Of a DNA stretch of 64,000 nt, positions 8,686 to 20,400 are shown one piece after another. Position 1 is the stretch's first letter, and each line of letters starts with the position of its first letter. Source of the stretch: Hyphomicrobiales bacterium (GTDB lineage: Bacteria > Pseudomonadota > Alphaproteobacteria > Rhizobiales > Rhizobiaceae). The notes under the pieces were generated by a model. That model had not been told where the DNA came from. It searched no databases and worked only from the letters and a program-made list of their open reading frames with translations. Both the position numbers and the translations under genes were made by a program. The stretch is taken from NCBI GenBank assembly GCA_900466945.1, contig UBNV01000003.1, forward strand, positions 124,001-188,000, read 5' to 3'.

Positions 8686-9591
8686 ATGGCCGATAGCGTC
8701 GCCGCCGCCAAATCCGGGTCAGCAAAATGGCTGGTGGTCATCATTCCCTATCTGTGGATGGTGCTCTTCTTCCTGACCCCCTTCCTGATCATCGTGAAGA
8801 TCTCGCTGTCCGACACGGCGATCGCCATGCCGCCCTATACGCCGGTGCTGGAAGGTTTCGCAGCGATCGGCGATTTCATCAGCCAGCTGGATTTCGAGAA
8901 CTACATCTTCCTCACGGAAGACTCGCTCTATTTCAACGCCTATGTCTCGTCGCTGCGCATCGCGCTGATTTCCACCTTCCTCCTGCTGCTCATCGGTTAT
9001 CCGATGGCGTTGGCCATGGCACGCGCCTCCGTCAGCATTCGCCCGACCCTGGTCATGCTGGTCATCCTGCCCTTCTGGACTTCGTTCCTCATCCGCGTTT
9101 ACGCCTGGATCGGCATCCTGAAGCCCGAGGGTCTGCTCACCGTGCTTCTGCAGTCGCTCGGCCTGATGGATGAAGCCAGCCAGGTGCAGATCTTCCGCAC
9201 CGAGATGGCCGTCTTCATCGGCATTGTCTATTCCTATCTGCCCTTCATGGTCCTGCCGCTCTATTCCGCGCTCGAAAAGATGGATGGTACACTTCTCGAA
9301 GCGGCGAGCGATCTCGGCTGCCCGCCCTGGAAGGCCTTCTGGAAGATCACCTTTCCCCTATCGATCCCGGGCGTCATCGCCGGCTCGATGATCTGCTTCA
9401 TCCCGATCACCGGTGAATTCGTCATCCCCGATCTGCTCGGTGGCGCCGATACGCTGATGATCGGCAAGACGCTGTGGACCGAGTTCTTCGGCAATCGCGA
9501 CTGGCCGCTCGCCTCCGCCGTTGCCGTCCTGCTGCTCCTCATTCTGGTCGTGCCCATCGCCATCTTCCAGAACCAGCAGCAGAAAGTGTGA
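8686..9591 (+). CDS. potH: Polyamine ABC transporter permease
   Basis: This is a 301-residue inner-membrane protein with six predicted helices. It carries the permease EAA loop (EAASDLGCPPWKAFWKITFPL), which couples to the ATPase. The last third contains the PotH-typical stretch MICFIPITGEFVIPDLLGG. It pairs with PotI as a heterodimer. The start has GAGGAGGG upstream, and the gap to potI is 10 bases. Confidence 0.94.
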   Translation: MADSVAAAKSGSAKWLVVIIPYLWMVLFFLTPFLIIVKISLSDTAIAMPPYTPVLEGFAAIGDFISQLDFENYIFLTEDSLYFNAYVSSLRIALISTFLLLLIGYPMALAMARASVSIRPTLVMLVILPFWTSFLIRVYAWIGILKPEGLLTVLLQSLGLMDEASQVQIFRTEMAVFIGIVYSYLPFMVLPLYSALEKMDGTLLEAASDLGCPPWKAFWKITFPLSIPGVIAGSMICFIPITGEFVIPDLLGGADTLMIGKTLWTEFFGNRDWPLASAVAVLLLLILVVPIAIFQNQQQKV

Positions 9592-9601
9592 GGGCGGACC
9601 G

Positions 9602-10423
9602 ATGAAACCCGGAAAATTCGACGCGACCATCCTGACGCTCAGCTTCGCCTTTCTCTACATCCCGATCCTGATCCTGGTCATCTACTCCTTCAACGAGTCG
9701 AAACTGGTCACGGTCTGGGGCGGCTTCTCGCTGAAATGGTATGGCGAAATGTGGCGCAACGACGGGCTCATGAGCGCCGCCTGGGTCACGCTGCAGGTTG
9801 GCCTCTTGAGTGCGACGCTGGGCACCGTTCTCGGAACGCTCGCGGCCCTCACGCTCGTCCGCTACACGCGCTTCAAGGGACGTTTGCTGTTTTCAGGCAT
9901 GGTCTATGCGCCGCTTGTCATGCCCGAAGTCATCACGGGCCTGTCGCTGCTGCTGCTCTTCGTGGCGATCGGTGTCGATCGAGGTCTGATGACCGTCGTC
10001 ATCGCGCACACCACCTTCACCATGTGTTACGTAGCGATCGTCGTGCAGTCGCGCCTGCTCACCTTCGACACGAGCCTCGAAGAAGCAGCCCAGGACCTCG
10101 GTTGCCCACCGGTCAAGACCTTCTTCAAGGTCACCCTGCCGCTCATCCTGCCCGCCGTCATCTCCGGCTGGATGCTGGCCTTCACGCTTTCCCTCGACGA
10201 TCTCGTCATTGCGAGCTTCACCACGGGCCCGGGCGCGACGACGCTGCCGATCAAGATCTACTCGCAGGTGCGCTTAGGGGTCACACCCGAGATCAACGCC
10301 ATCTGCACCATCCTGATCGGCATCGTCACCATCGGCGTGATCATCGCATCTGTCGGCACGAAGCAGCGGGAACTCCAGCGGCAGCGGGATGAGCATGTCG
10401 CCGCCCGTGGAACCTTGGCCTGA
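9602..10423 (+). CDS. potI: Polyamine ABC transporter permease
   Basis: This is a 273-residue second permease. Its EAA loop is EAAQDLGCPPVKTFFKVTLPL, and SLDDLVIASFTTGPGATTLP downstream is typical of PotI. The ATG at 9602 places the first membrane helix correctly. The frame is open from 9521 inside potH, but that part is only overlap. It closes the potFGHI operon and converges on the small minus-strand membrane-protein gene, with 20 bases between the stops. Confidence 0.94.
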   Translation: MKPGKFDATILTLSFAFLYIPILILVIYSFNESKLVTVWGGFSLKWYGEMWRNDGLMSAAWVTLQVGLLSATLGTVLGTLAALTLVRYTRFKGRLLFSGMVYAPLVMPEVITGLSLLLLFVAIGVDRGLMTVVIAHTTFTMCYVAIVVQSRLLTFDTSLEEAAQDLGCPPVKTFFKVTLPLILPAVISGWMLAFTLSLDDLVIASFTTGPGATTLPIKIYSQVRLGVTPEINAICTILIGIVTIGVIIASVGTKQRELQRQRDEHVAARGTLA

Positions 10424-10443
10424 AACGCTCAGCGGTGCCCCGG

Positions 10444-10686
10444 TCAACCCCGGGGCGGCATGAGAAGATAGGCGGTGAGCCAGATAGGCACGATCACGAC
10501 GGCGCCCATCACCATGCGGGGTACAGCCCAGGCAAAGGCGGAGACGATCCCGTTGTGCAACTCTTCCGCCGTCACGCCCAGACTGTCGAGCACGGCTCTC
10601 GGCGTGATTCCGAAGAACGACAACAGACTGCCCGCCAGAAGTGACGCCAGCGCCAGTTTGATGAAACCCGATAACAATGCCTGCAC
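10444..10686 (-). CDS. Small two-helix membrane protein, DUF6460-like
   Basis: This 80-residue protein has a hydrophobic helix at about residues 8-26 (FIKLALASLLAGSLLSFF) and another at about 52-75 (VPRMVMGAVVIVPIWLTAYLL). Between them is an amphipathic part, GITPRAVLDSLGVTAEELHNG. The layout resembles small rhizobial proteins classed as DUF6460, from memory and with limited certainty. It probably sits in the inner membrane. No functional context is visible: it is convergent with potI and downstream of no related gene. Confidence 0.65.
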   Translation of the reverse strand: MQALLSGFIKLALASLLAGSLLSFFGITPRAVLDSLGVTAEELHNGIVSAFAWAVPRMVMGAVVIVPIWLTAYLLMPPRG

Positions 10687-10770
10687 CTGTCATCCCCCGG
10701 CGCCCCGACTCGTTTCATTTTAGTATTTGCATGCACGAATGAAACAGCGGGCAAGGGTGAGGAGAGACCT

Positions 10771-12651
10771 TTATTGACCTGCGGCCGGAAGGGACGGGAT
10801 CGGAGAGATGACGGGGTCATGCCACGCGCCACCGATAAAGAAGCGCAGAGGCGCCATCGTTGGTTCCTCTGGTTCCACTTCTGACAGCTCTCCCGTCAGC
10901 GCCAGAGCCTGGCGGCTGTAGGGGATGATGCCGGACAGAACGAGAGTTTCCTCATCGCCCACTATCCGGGCCTTCGCTACTTCCGCCGAACCCTCTGAAA
11001 AGCGGACGGACATATCGAGGCTCCGGTAATCGAATTCGCCCGAACCGGCCGCGCTCAGCTGGAAATAGGCCCTGTCGGTCGACAGGCGCCGCAGGCCCTC
11101 CACATTCAGCCCAACGATTTCCCCATCGTCTGCGCGAATATCAAGCATTCCCGACATGGCGTCGATGTTACGCTGCCAGCCAGGCCCGACAAGCTTGGCA
11201 TCGAGCGTCAGTGAGCCGATCCCTTTGAGCGCGAGGCTCCCGGGAGAAAGCCTGGACATCAACGATCCGAGATCGATCCGATCCATCATCACCGCAATTT
11301 CGGCGCCTTGATCGAAGCCCTGGCCACTCCCGCTCAAGCGTGCCGAAAGCGTTCCCCCTAGGAAACGCGTGTCCCCGATAACCAGCTTCAGCGAGTCGCC
11401 GCCACCGGTCAGGCTTGCACCGAGATCGGTCAGTTGGAAATCAGCGACCGTGGCCGCGGCAGCGGAGACCCGCATATCGAAATCCACCCACCGCGTGAGG
11501 CTCGGCAGCCGCACATTGGCGCGATCTCCAAGGTCGATGGACAGGGCCTGCAGGAAATCGTCAAGGTTCAGAAGATCGACTGCCACCGTCCCAATGAGTA
11601 GCGGTTTCGCATCGGCACGCTTCTTCAATGTCAGGATCCCGTCGCCGGGGCTGTCATTGATCTCGAACTCGAAATTGTCGAACCGCCACTCGTCTTCGGC
11701 ATTCGTCACCTGCGCCTGCAACGAAGCCGTCTGCCACCGTTCCGTTCCGGCAAGACGTAGTCCGAATACGGATGCCGCCTGCGGGACATCCGAGATGCTC
11801 AGGTCGACATTGGCCTGTTCCAGGCTCGCCTGGTTGAGGTCGATCACCCCCTTGATCTGCCCCCGCATGCCCGGAAGCGATGCGGAGAGGTCGACTTGGC
11901 TCGCGGCACCTCCAAGCAGAAGCAAGGGGGTTGGGGTTTGCAGAGAAAGCGACATGCCACGATCCTGCACATTGAACGTCGCCTGCCCGGAAAGAGGAGC
12001 CGCCAGACGCGGCCATTCGAGCTTGGCATTCACCTGGTCGGCGACGATAGTCGTGCCGCTCTGCGCATCAGTCAGGGTGACCTCGCCATCGATGATCTCG
12101 ACGGACCCGATTTCCGTCTCGCTGGTGTCGGCTTCGGATCCCGCATTTTCCTGCGTGGTCAGGGCGCCACGCACGGCCGCGTTCAACAGCCCGTCACCGC
12201 TCCAATCCAGTCGGCCATCGACATCCCGCTGGATCCGGACCTTCGGTGTCTCAAACCGGAAGTCGTTGAAATCGGGTTTGCCTTTCACGGCCGAAAGCAG
12301 GCTGAATTCAGCGGAGAGGCGCTGAATTTCCACGAAAGGCTCGTCGGGGCGGTCGCCGGCACGCCGAATTCTGACGCCCTCGAGGGTCACTTCCGGCCGC
12401 GGCCAGAACCGTAGTTCCGAGACATCCTCGATCGACACGGGGTGTCCAGCCCATTGCGCCATGGACGATTCGATCGCCGAGCGCACGACGGCACTGGAAA
12501 TCAGATGCGGGGCGGCGAGACGGAGGGTTACGGAGACGAGCGCGCCGAGAGCGACCACTGCGAGCGCGAATTTGATCAGCCGTCGGGTCCGCCGGCCGGG
12601 GCGGCCGGTTCCAGGGCTTTCAGATTGTCCGGCGCGTCGCGAGAATGTCAT
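10771..12651 (-). CDS. AsmA-family protein
   Basis: The 626-residue protein has one N-terminal membrane helix (about residues 25-47, FALAVVALGALVSVTLRLA). A long beta-rich periplasmic region follows, with the AsmA-type opening (VSIEDVSELRFWPRPEVTLEGVR) and a C-terminal AsmA repeat region (GSLTLDAKLVGPGWQ and the ADDGEIVGLNVEGL motif). The family is thought to bridge the inner and outer membranes and to move or organise phospholipid. The start at 12651 leaves 150 bp to the divergent acetoacetyl-CoA synthetase gene, whereas the open frame to 12867 would run into that gene. Confidence 0.85.
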   Translation of the reverse strand: MTFSRRAGQSESPGTGRPGRRTRRLIKFALAVVALGALVSVTLRLAAPHLISSAVVRSAIESSMAQWAGHPVSIEDVSELRFWPRPEVTLEGVRIRRAGDRPDEPFVEIQRLSAEFSLLSAVKGKPDFNDFRFETPKVRIQRDVDGRLDWSGDGLLNAAVRGALTTQENAGSEADTSETEIGSVEIIDGEVTLTDAQSGTTIVADQVNAKLEWPRLAAPLSGQATFNVQDRGMSLSLQTPTPLLLLGGAASQVDLSASLPGMRGQIKGVIDLNQASLEQANVDLSISDVPQAASVFGLRLAGTERWQTASLQAQVTNAEDEWRFDNFEFEINDSPGDGILTLKKRADAKPLLIGTVAVDLLNLDDFLQALSIDLGDRANVRLPSLTRWVDFDMRVSAAAATVADFQLTDLGASLTGGGDSLKLVIGDTRFLGGTLSARLSGSGQGFDQGAEIAVMMDRIDLGSLMSRLSPGSLALKGIGSLTLDAKLVGPGWQRNIDAMSGMLDIRADDGEIVGLNVEGLRRLSTDRAYFQLSAAGSGEFDYRSLDMSVRFSEGSAEVAKARIVGDEETLVLSGIIPYSRQALALTGELSEVEPEEPTMAPLRFFIGGAWHDPVISPIPSLPAAGQ

Positions 12652-12801
12652 TCTGGCCCGTGTCCAAGAGCGTCGTCGAGTACTCGTGCCGGATATAGGA
12701 ATTCTACCCTGCGTGCAACGAATGGACGGCCGCCCACCGGTTTCCCGGCTTTGTATCGCAATGCGGTATGCTATAGGAAAAGACAAAAGAGGAGGAGCGG
12801 A

Positions 12802-14754
<1,953 letters not shown>

Positions 14755-14960
14755 CAAGTAACTGTCCCGAAAGGCAGCAATTTCAGAGCAATACCTCAAA
14801 TGTGGGGTAGCTGCAGGGCGTGGTCGGTAAGAAAGCCTTAACCGGCCTCCGGCAACACTGGCACCAACTTGGAGATGCGCGGTCAGACGCGACGAGGACG
14901 GGAAAACGCCCCGGACAAGATGTCGATCGCACCTTCACTCCGGTTCGACAGCATTGATTG

Positions 14961-14987
14961 GGGCGGCTTCGGCCGCCCTATTTTTTT
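14961..14987 (+). terminator. Rho-independent terminator 206 bases after acsA2
   Basis: GGGCGGC-TTCG-GCCGCCC is followed by TATTTTTTT, an excellent terminator with a UUCG tetraloop, functional only on the plus strand. It lies 206 bases past the acsA2 stop, and no convincing gene lies between. The region 14755-14960 is either a long 3' UTR or a small RNA ending here. Confidence 0.88.
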
Positions 14988-14997
14988 GAACCGCAGA

Positions 14998-16716
14998 TCA
15001 ACGCTTTTCGTCGAGCGACCGCGAGACCAGGATCACCGGAATGAGGCCTGCCGCGATGATGATGATCGCCGCGACCGAAGCATCCTGAGCCATGCCGCGC
15101 GAGGCGTCCTCGTAGACGAGGGTGGCGAGCGTGTTGAAGTTGAAGGGGCGAAGCAGGATGGTCGCCGAAAGCTCCTTCAGCGTCTCGATGAAGACCAGAA
15201 GCGCGGCCGTCAGCACAGCAGGCCGCAGATTGGGCAGGAGCACCTGGCGGAGCGTCTGCAGGCTTGAGCGCCCGAGCGTGCGGGCGGCCATGTCGAGATG
15301 TGGGGAAAGCTTCTGGAACCCGGCGTCGACGGTACCCTCCGCCATGGTCAGGAACCGTACCGTATAGGCATAGACGATCGCAAAACCCGTGCCGGACAGC
15401 ATGAGACCTGTCGAAATGCCGAGGCTTTCGCGCATCCAGCCGTCCAGCGCATTGTCGAAAGTTGCCAGCGGAATCATCACCCCGATGCCGAGCACCGTGC
15501 CGGGGATACCATATCCCAGCGCCGCGAGCCGTCCGGCTCCCATGGCAAGGCGCGAGCGCTCGGTCCGTGCAGCGTAAGACAGCACGAAGGCGAGCAGCAC
15601 GGTGATCAGGGCTGCGGCAGAGGACACCAGGGTCGAGTTCCAGAGCGCATCGAGCAGACGCGGCTCAACGAAATCTTCGACCCGTCGGAGCGCAAATCCA
15701 CCCAGCACGAAGACCGGCACGATGAAACCGACCAGGATGGGGATGAGGCAGAACAACGTCGCAAGCACCGCCTTCACCCCCGACAGCCGAAGCCGGACCG
15801 CATCGGTCACGATCGCGGTCGTCTTGTGGCTGCTGAAGCGCTGGCGTCGCCGCGCCATGCGCTCGACGACGAGAAGCCCCGCGACGATCACCAGCATGAA
15901 GCAGGCAATCTGGGCGGCACCCGCCAGACTGCCGCGATTGAGCCAGGTGTCGTAGACCGAGAAGGTGAGCGTCTGCACGCCGAGATATTCCACCGCACCG
16001 ATATCGTTCAGTGTCTCCATCATGACCAGCGTCAGGCCGATCATGATGGCTGGCCGCGCCATCGGCACCTGGATGCGGGCAAAGACGCGCAGGGGGCTGG
16101 AGCCTAGCGTCCGGGCCACGTCAGCGGCGGCGCGTCCCTGCATGAGGAACATCGAGCGACAGGCGAGATAGACGTAAGGGTAAAGCACCGAAGACATGAC
16201 CAGCACGGCACCCGAAAGCGACTTCACGTTGAAGAAACTGTAGTCGCGCGACGAGGTGAAGCCGAACAGCGCCCGATATCCGGTCTGCACGGGACCGGTG
16301 AAGTCGAGGAACTCCCCGAAGGCGTAAGCCGCGAGATAGGAGGGAATGGCAAGCGGCAGGACGAGCGCTGGGGAGAGAAATCTGCGCAGCGGGAATTCGC
16401 AGGACGCGACCAGCCACGCCGATCCGATCCCGACGATGGCCGTGACCAGCCCGGTGAACAGCAACAGCCAGAAGGTCCGCATCCCCGCCCGCGGGATGAC
16501 GTTCGTCATCATGTGCTGCCAGTTGTCCGGATCCGCCGAGAAGCCGATGACGAAGATCGCCGCGATCGGCATGAAGACGATCGCCGCCGTGACCAGCGCG
16601 GCCACGGTCGCATAGCCGCGCCGCTTGCTAAGCGGCGTGCCGGCGGTCGAAATGGGATGGGCTGTGCCCGGGAGCGGACGAGTGGACAAGCGGTCGGCCC
16701 TTGCGATGTGCGGCAA
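14998..16716 (-). CDS. Ferric-type ABC transporter permease, two fused permease domains (FbpB/AfuB-like)
   Basis: The 572-residue inner-membrane protein has about twelve helices and two copies of the permease coupling loop (ADVARTLGSSPLRVFARIQVP near residue 205 and MAARTLGRSSLQTLRQVLLP near 490). It is therefore a natural duplication of a single permease, as in FbpB/SfuB proteins that import ferric ion. The start appears to be TTG at 16716 with GAGGAAAG upstream. No binding protein or ATPase gene is adjacent. The FbpA-like gene at 32.4-33.4 kb could be its partner. Related permeases also carry thiamine or phosphonate, so iron is likely but not proven. Confidence 0.85.
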   Translation of the reverse strand: MPHIARADRLSTRPLPGTAHPISTAGTPLSKRRGYATVAALVTAAIVFMPIAAIFVIGFSADPDNWQHMMTNVIPRAGMRTFWLLLFTGLVTAIVGIGSAWLVASCEFPLRRFLSPALVLPLAIPSYLAAYAFGEFLDFTGPVQTGYRALFGFTSSRDYSFFNVKSLSGAVLVMSSVLYPYVYLACRSMFLMQGRAAADVARTLGSSPLRVFARIQVPMARPAIMIGLTLVMMETLNDIGAVEYLGVQTLTFSVYDTWLNRGSLAGAAQIACFMLVIVAGLLVVERMARRRQRFSSHKTTAIVTDAVRLRLSGVKAVLATLFCLIPILVGFIVPVFVLGGFALRRVEDFVEPRLLDALWNSTLVSSAAALITVLLAFVLSYAARTERSRLAMGAGRLAALGYGIPGTVLGIGVMIPLATFDNALDGWMRESLGISTGLMLSGTGFAIVYAYTVRFLTMAEGTVDAGFQKLSPHLDMAARTLGRSSLQTLRQVLLPNLRPAVLTAALLVFIETLKELSATILLRPFNFNTLATLVYEDASRGMAQDASVAAIIIIAAGLIPVILVSRSLDEKR

Positions 16717-16776
16717 AGGCTTTCCTCTAGCCGAAAGCCACAGCGATGAAAACCGCTGCTGTCGTCACGCCTTCGT

Positions 16777-17418
16777 TCACCGTCGAAGAATGGCGAGGCT
16801 CTCGCCGATCAGCCGTAGGCCCAGAGCACCGATCACAGCGCCGGCCAGCCGGTCCAACCAGACTTTGCCCCCGAGATAGGCCCGCTGCGACCGAGGTGCC
16901 GAAAAAGCCAGAGCCACGATGGCATACCAGCCGGCCTCGACGACGAAGATCATGAAAGGAAGGGCAATCATCAGTGCAAGCGGTGGGTCCTGCGGCATGA
17001 GCGCCGCAAAGATGCTGGCATAGACAACGGCCGTCTTCGGATTGCTGATCTGGGTGACCAGACCAAGGACGAAGGCCCGCGAAACGGCATGCGTCCCGCG
17101 CCCGTCCGGCGACGCCACGGATATCGGTTCCCGCGCGCCCCGCCAGATCGCGACACCGAGATAGATCAGATAGAGGCCGCCGGCACATTTAAGAACCAGA
17201 TAGAGCCATTCGACCTGCTTCAGCAGCGCGACGAGACCCGCAAGCGCGAGGATGGCGAAGAAGGCACCGCCAAGCCCCATCCCGATGGCGGCGGCGAGAC
17301 CATGCAGGCGCCGATTGGTAATCGAGATACGCGAGACCAGTACGAAACTCGGTCCCGGACTCATCGCGCCGATGCCGATTGCGATGACGATGCCGAGGAA
17401 AATGCTGAAGGTTGCCAT
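16777..17418 (-). CDS. LysE/RhtB-family exporter
   Basis: This is a 213-residue inner-membrane protein with about six helices. The N-terminus is typical of the family (IGIGAMSPGPSFVLVSRISI), and there is the conserved FVLGLVTQISNPKTAVVYASIF segment. Members export amino acids or small metabolites, but the substrate cannot be read from sequence. It lies between the CbrA-like kinase gene (33 bases upstream) and the ferric-type permease gene (60 bases downstream), all on the minus strand. Co-transcription is possible but a functional link is not evident. Confidence 0.88.
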   Translation of the reverse strand: MATFSIFLGIVIAIGIGAMSPGPSFVLVSRISITNRRLHGLAAAIGMGLGGAFFAILALAGLVALLKQVEWLYLVLKCAGGLYLIYLGVAIWRGAREPISVASPDGRGTHAVSRAFVLGLVTQISNPKTAVVYASIFAALMPQDPPLALMIALPFMIFVVEAGWYAIVALAFSAPRSQRAYLGGKVWLDRLAGAVIGALGLRLIGESLAILRR

Positions 17419-17451
17419 GCCATTCCCCGCTCTCGGCGTCGCGTCCTATCT

Positions 17452-20400
17452 TCAGTCCGCCAGCACGCGCGGCGATGGGAACATCACCTCGACCAGCGTG
17501 CCTTCGTTTGGCGTCGAGGAGATGGCGAACTGCGCCCGGTTGGCATCCACCATGGCCTTGGTCAGTGGCAGGCCGAGCCCGGTCCCGTCGCCACGGTTGC
17601 GCGGCGTGCCCGTCGACACCTGGCGGAACGGTTTCATCGCCTGTTCCAGTTCGCTGCGCGACATCCCTATCCCGGTGTCGCGGATCCGCAGCACCACACT
17701 GCCGTTCGGCTCATAAGCCGTGGAGACGATGATCTGTCCGCCCGAGGGCGTAAAGCGGATCGCGTTGGCGAGGATGTTCAGCACGATCTGCTTGATCGAC
17801 CGCCCATCGGCCACGACATTCGGCACGGCCTGCGACAGCGCGGTGCGGATGATCACCCGCTGGCTGTTCGCCTGCGGCTGCACGATCGAGACTGCCGCCT
17901 GCACCATTTCGTTCAAGCCGACGGAGGAGAAATCCAGCTCCATTTCGCCGGCTTCGATCTTGGATATGTCGAGCAGGTCGTTGACGATGTCGAGCACATG
18001 CCGGCCGGACCGCACGATGTCATGCGCATATTCGCCGTAGCGCGGATGGCCGACGGGACCGAAATGCTCGTTCGCCATCATGTCGGCAAAGCCGATGATC
18101 GCATTGAGTGGCGTCCGGATCTCGTGGCTGACGCGGGCGAGGAAGTCGGTCTTGTGGGCGTTCGCCGTTTCGGCCGCACGCTTGGCGTTGCGCAGTTCTT
18201 CTTCGGTCCGCTTCCACTGGGTGATATCGCGGATCACGGCGCAGTAGCCATTCGAGGACGTGAGCTTGCCGATCGTCATGAACAGCGGCAGGAAACCGCC
18301 GGAGGCTTCCCGCCCGATCACTTCGCGGCCGTCGTTGAGCACGCTGGCCACGCCATGGCCGGAAAGCCCGTTCAGATAGTCGAGGATCGACTTCTGGCTC
18401 TCATGGGCAAACAGCATGACGAAGGGTTTGCCGCGCGTCTCCATGTCGTCGAAGTTGAACAGCGCGCTCGCCGCCCGGTTCATCGACCGGATGTCGCCGT
18501 CGGAATCCAGAATCACGACGCCGTCGGTCGCAGTCTCGAGGATCGAGCGCATTTCCTCGACTTCAACCTTGACGCGGGCGAGTTCGCTCGCCTGGGCCGG
18601 CGTTGAGACAGAGGCCGCGACGGGCGTCGGCATGTCAGCCGGGGGCTCGGCAGGGATATCCGCGCGGGTGCGGTCTTCTGGCTGGGCGATCAGCGCCAGC
18701 ATCAGCGCACTCGTCTCCTCGAAGCGCACCGATTGCAGCCGCGCCGTCACAGGCATCAGACGATCGTCTGCGCAGAGCGCGACGACCTGTCCCGCTTCGT
18801 CGCCAGGGGTTTCGAGATCCCGTCGCTGGATGAGCGTGTCGAGGCCACCGGCTTCATCGAGCTCGGCCAGCGTCTTGTAGCCCGTCAGGCTGAAGAATTC
18901 CGGGTTGGCATGGATCAGCCGATCGCCGACATGCACAAGAAGGGCAACCGGCATCAGGTCGACGATCTCGGCGGTCAGGCTGCGTTCCCGCTTGCCGGTC
19001 GTGCGTTCGCTCGGCAATTCCGGCAGCGTGTCCTCGGGCGTCAGCTCCGACAGCGGCGGTTGGGCGACAGCTACCGGGGATACAGCTGCCGGCGGCTCGG
19101 GCGGCTGCGGGGCGGGGGCAGCCGGTTCGCTGCGCAGCACTGGCGGTTCGGACGGCGTGAGCGACTGTTCCACCTTGGCGCGCAGCCCGAGCGGGTCGAG
19201 CTTGCGCGCGATCTCCTGGAAAGCCGCCTGTTCACCCGGCGTCAGTGCGTCGCGCTGGCGAGCACGGTGGTCCTGCAGCTGAACTACCTTGTCGGGCAGG
19301 CTCGGCTTGTGCGGTTCCATGATCCTCAGAACCGGCGGCTCGTAGGCCGCCGGCCGCGGTGGGGGCACATCCTCGTCGACATCAGGCGCAGGATCGGCGA
19401 CGTCGGCTTCCGCGTCGGGCGCTTCCACGATGTCGTCGTCGGAATGCAGCAGTACGTTGAGCACGTCCTCGCCGGTTTCCGCGATCTGGTCTTCGACGAA
19501 GTCTTCCGGCGGATGGCTCTCGCCTTCGCTAAGTTCCGTCAGGAACTCGACCAGATCTTCGTCGGGATCTTGAGTGACTTCGACCGTCGGCTCGATCAAG
19601 TCTTCAACGACCGGCTCTTCGCGCAGGAAGGTCATGCCGATCGCATCCGGGTCTTCCTGCGCATCGGCCACACGCACGATGCCGAAGCCGCGGAAGCCAT
19701 CGAAATCGCGATTGCGCGTATAGGTCGGGAGCGCAGCGAGGTCGACCGGGACCACCAGCCGCGTACCTTCGACGGGCCAGTAGATCGTCTTACCGGACCA
19801 GGTATCCCGCTTCTTCAGCAGATCGCCGATCTTGCCTTCCGGATCGAGGTTGAAGAGAGCTGCAAGGTCGGAAAAGGCAACGCCGTTGATATCGGCCGCG
19901 CGCGGGCCGACGGCCTGGGCAAATTCGGATGAGACCTCGCTGAAACGGCCCTCGGCGTCGATCTTCCAGACGAATCGGGTCGCACGACGATCCTGGCTGA
20001 AGACGAAGCGATCATCCCCTGACGCGGACTGCAGTAGGCGAGGTGCCGTCACTGCAGCGACAGGCACAATCTCGGCGACCGGGGCCGCTTCCACAGGCGT
20101 CTCCTCGGTCGGCACCACGGGCGCTTCGACGAAGGGCTCGTTATCTTGATCAGCCGGAAGAGAGGCGGGTTCGGCGTGAAGCTCATCGGCTTCGACCGCC
20201 TCGACGACTTGGTCCTCTTCGACGTCGTCGCTGTCGTTCAGTTCGTCCGTGTCCGGCTCGATCTCCTCGATGTCGCCGATCGCTGCGATCACGCTTTCGA
20301 ACGGGGCGGCCGGCGAGGGCATGTCCGCATCATCCACGGCCGGTTCAGGCTCGATCGCCTCGGCCTCGCTCATGTCTTCGATCGTATCGTCGGAACGAAC

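Noticed and set aside
10435..10456. G/C-rich inverted repeat between potI and the small minus-strand gene
   Set aside because: It has no T run on either side and overlaps the end of the minus gene, so it is not reported as a terminator.
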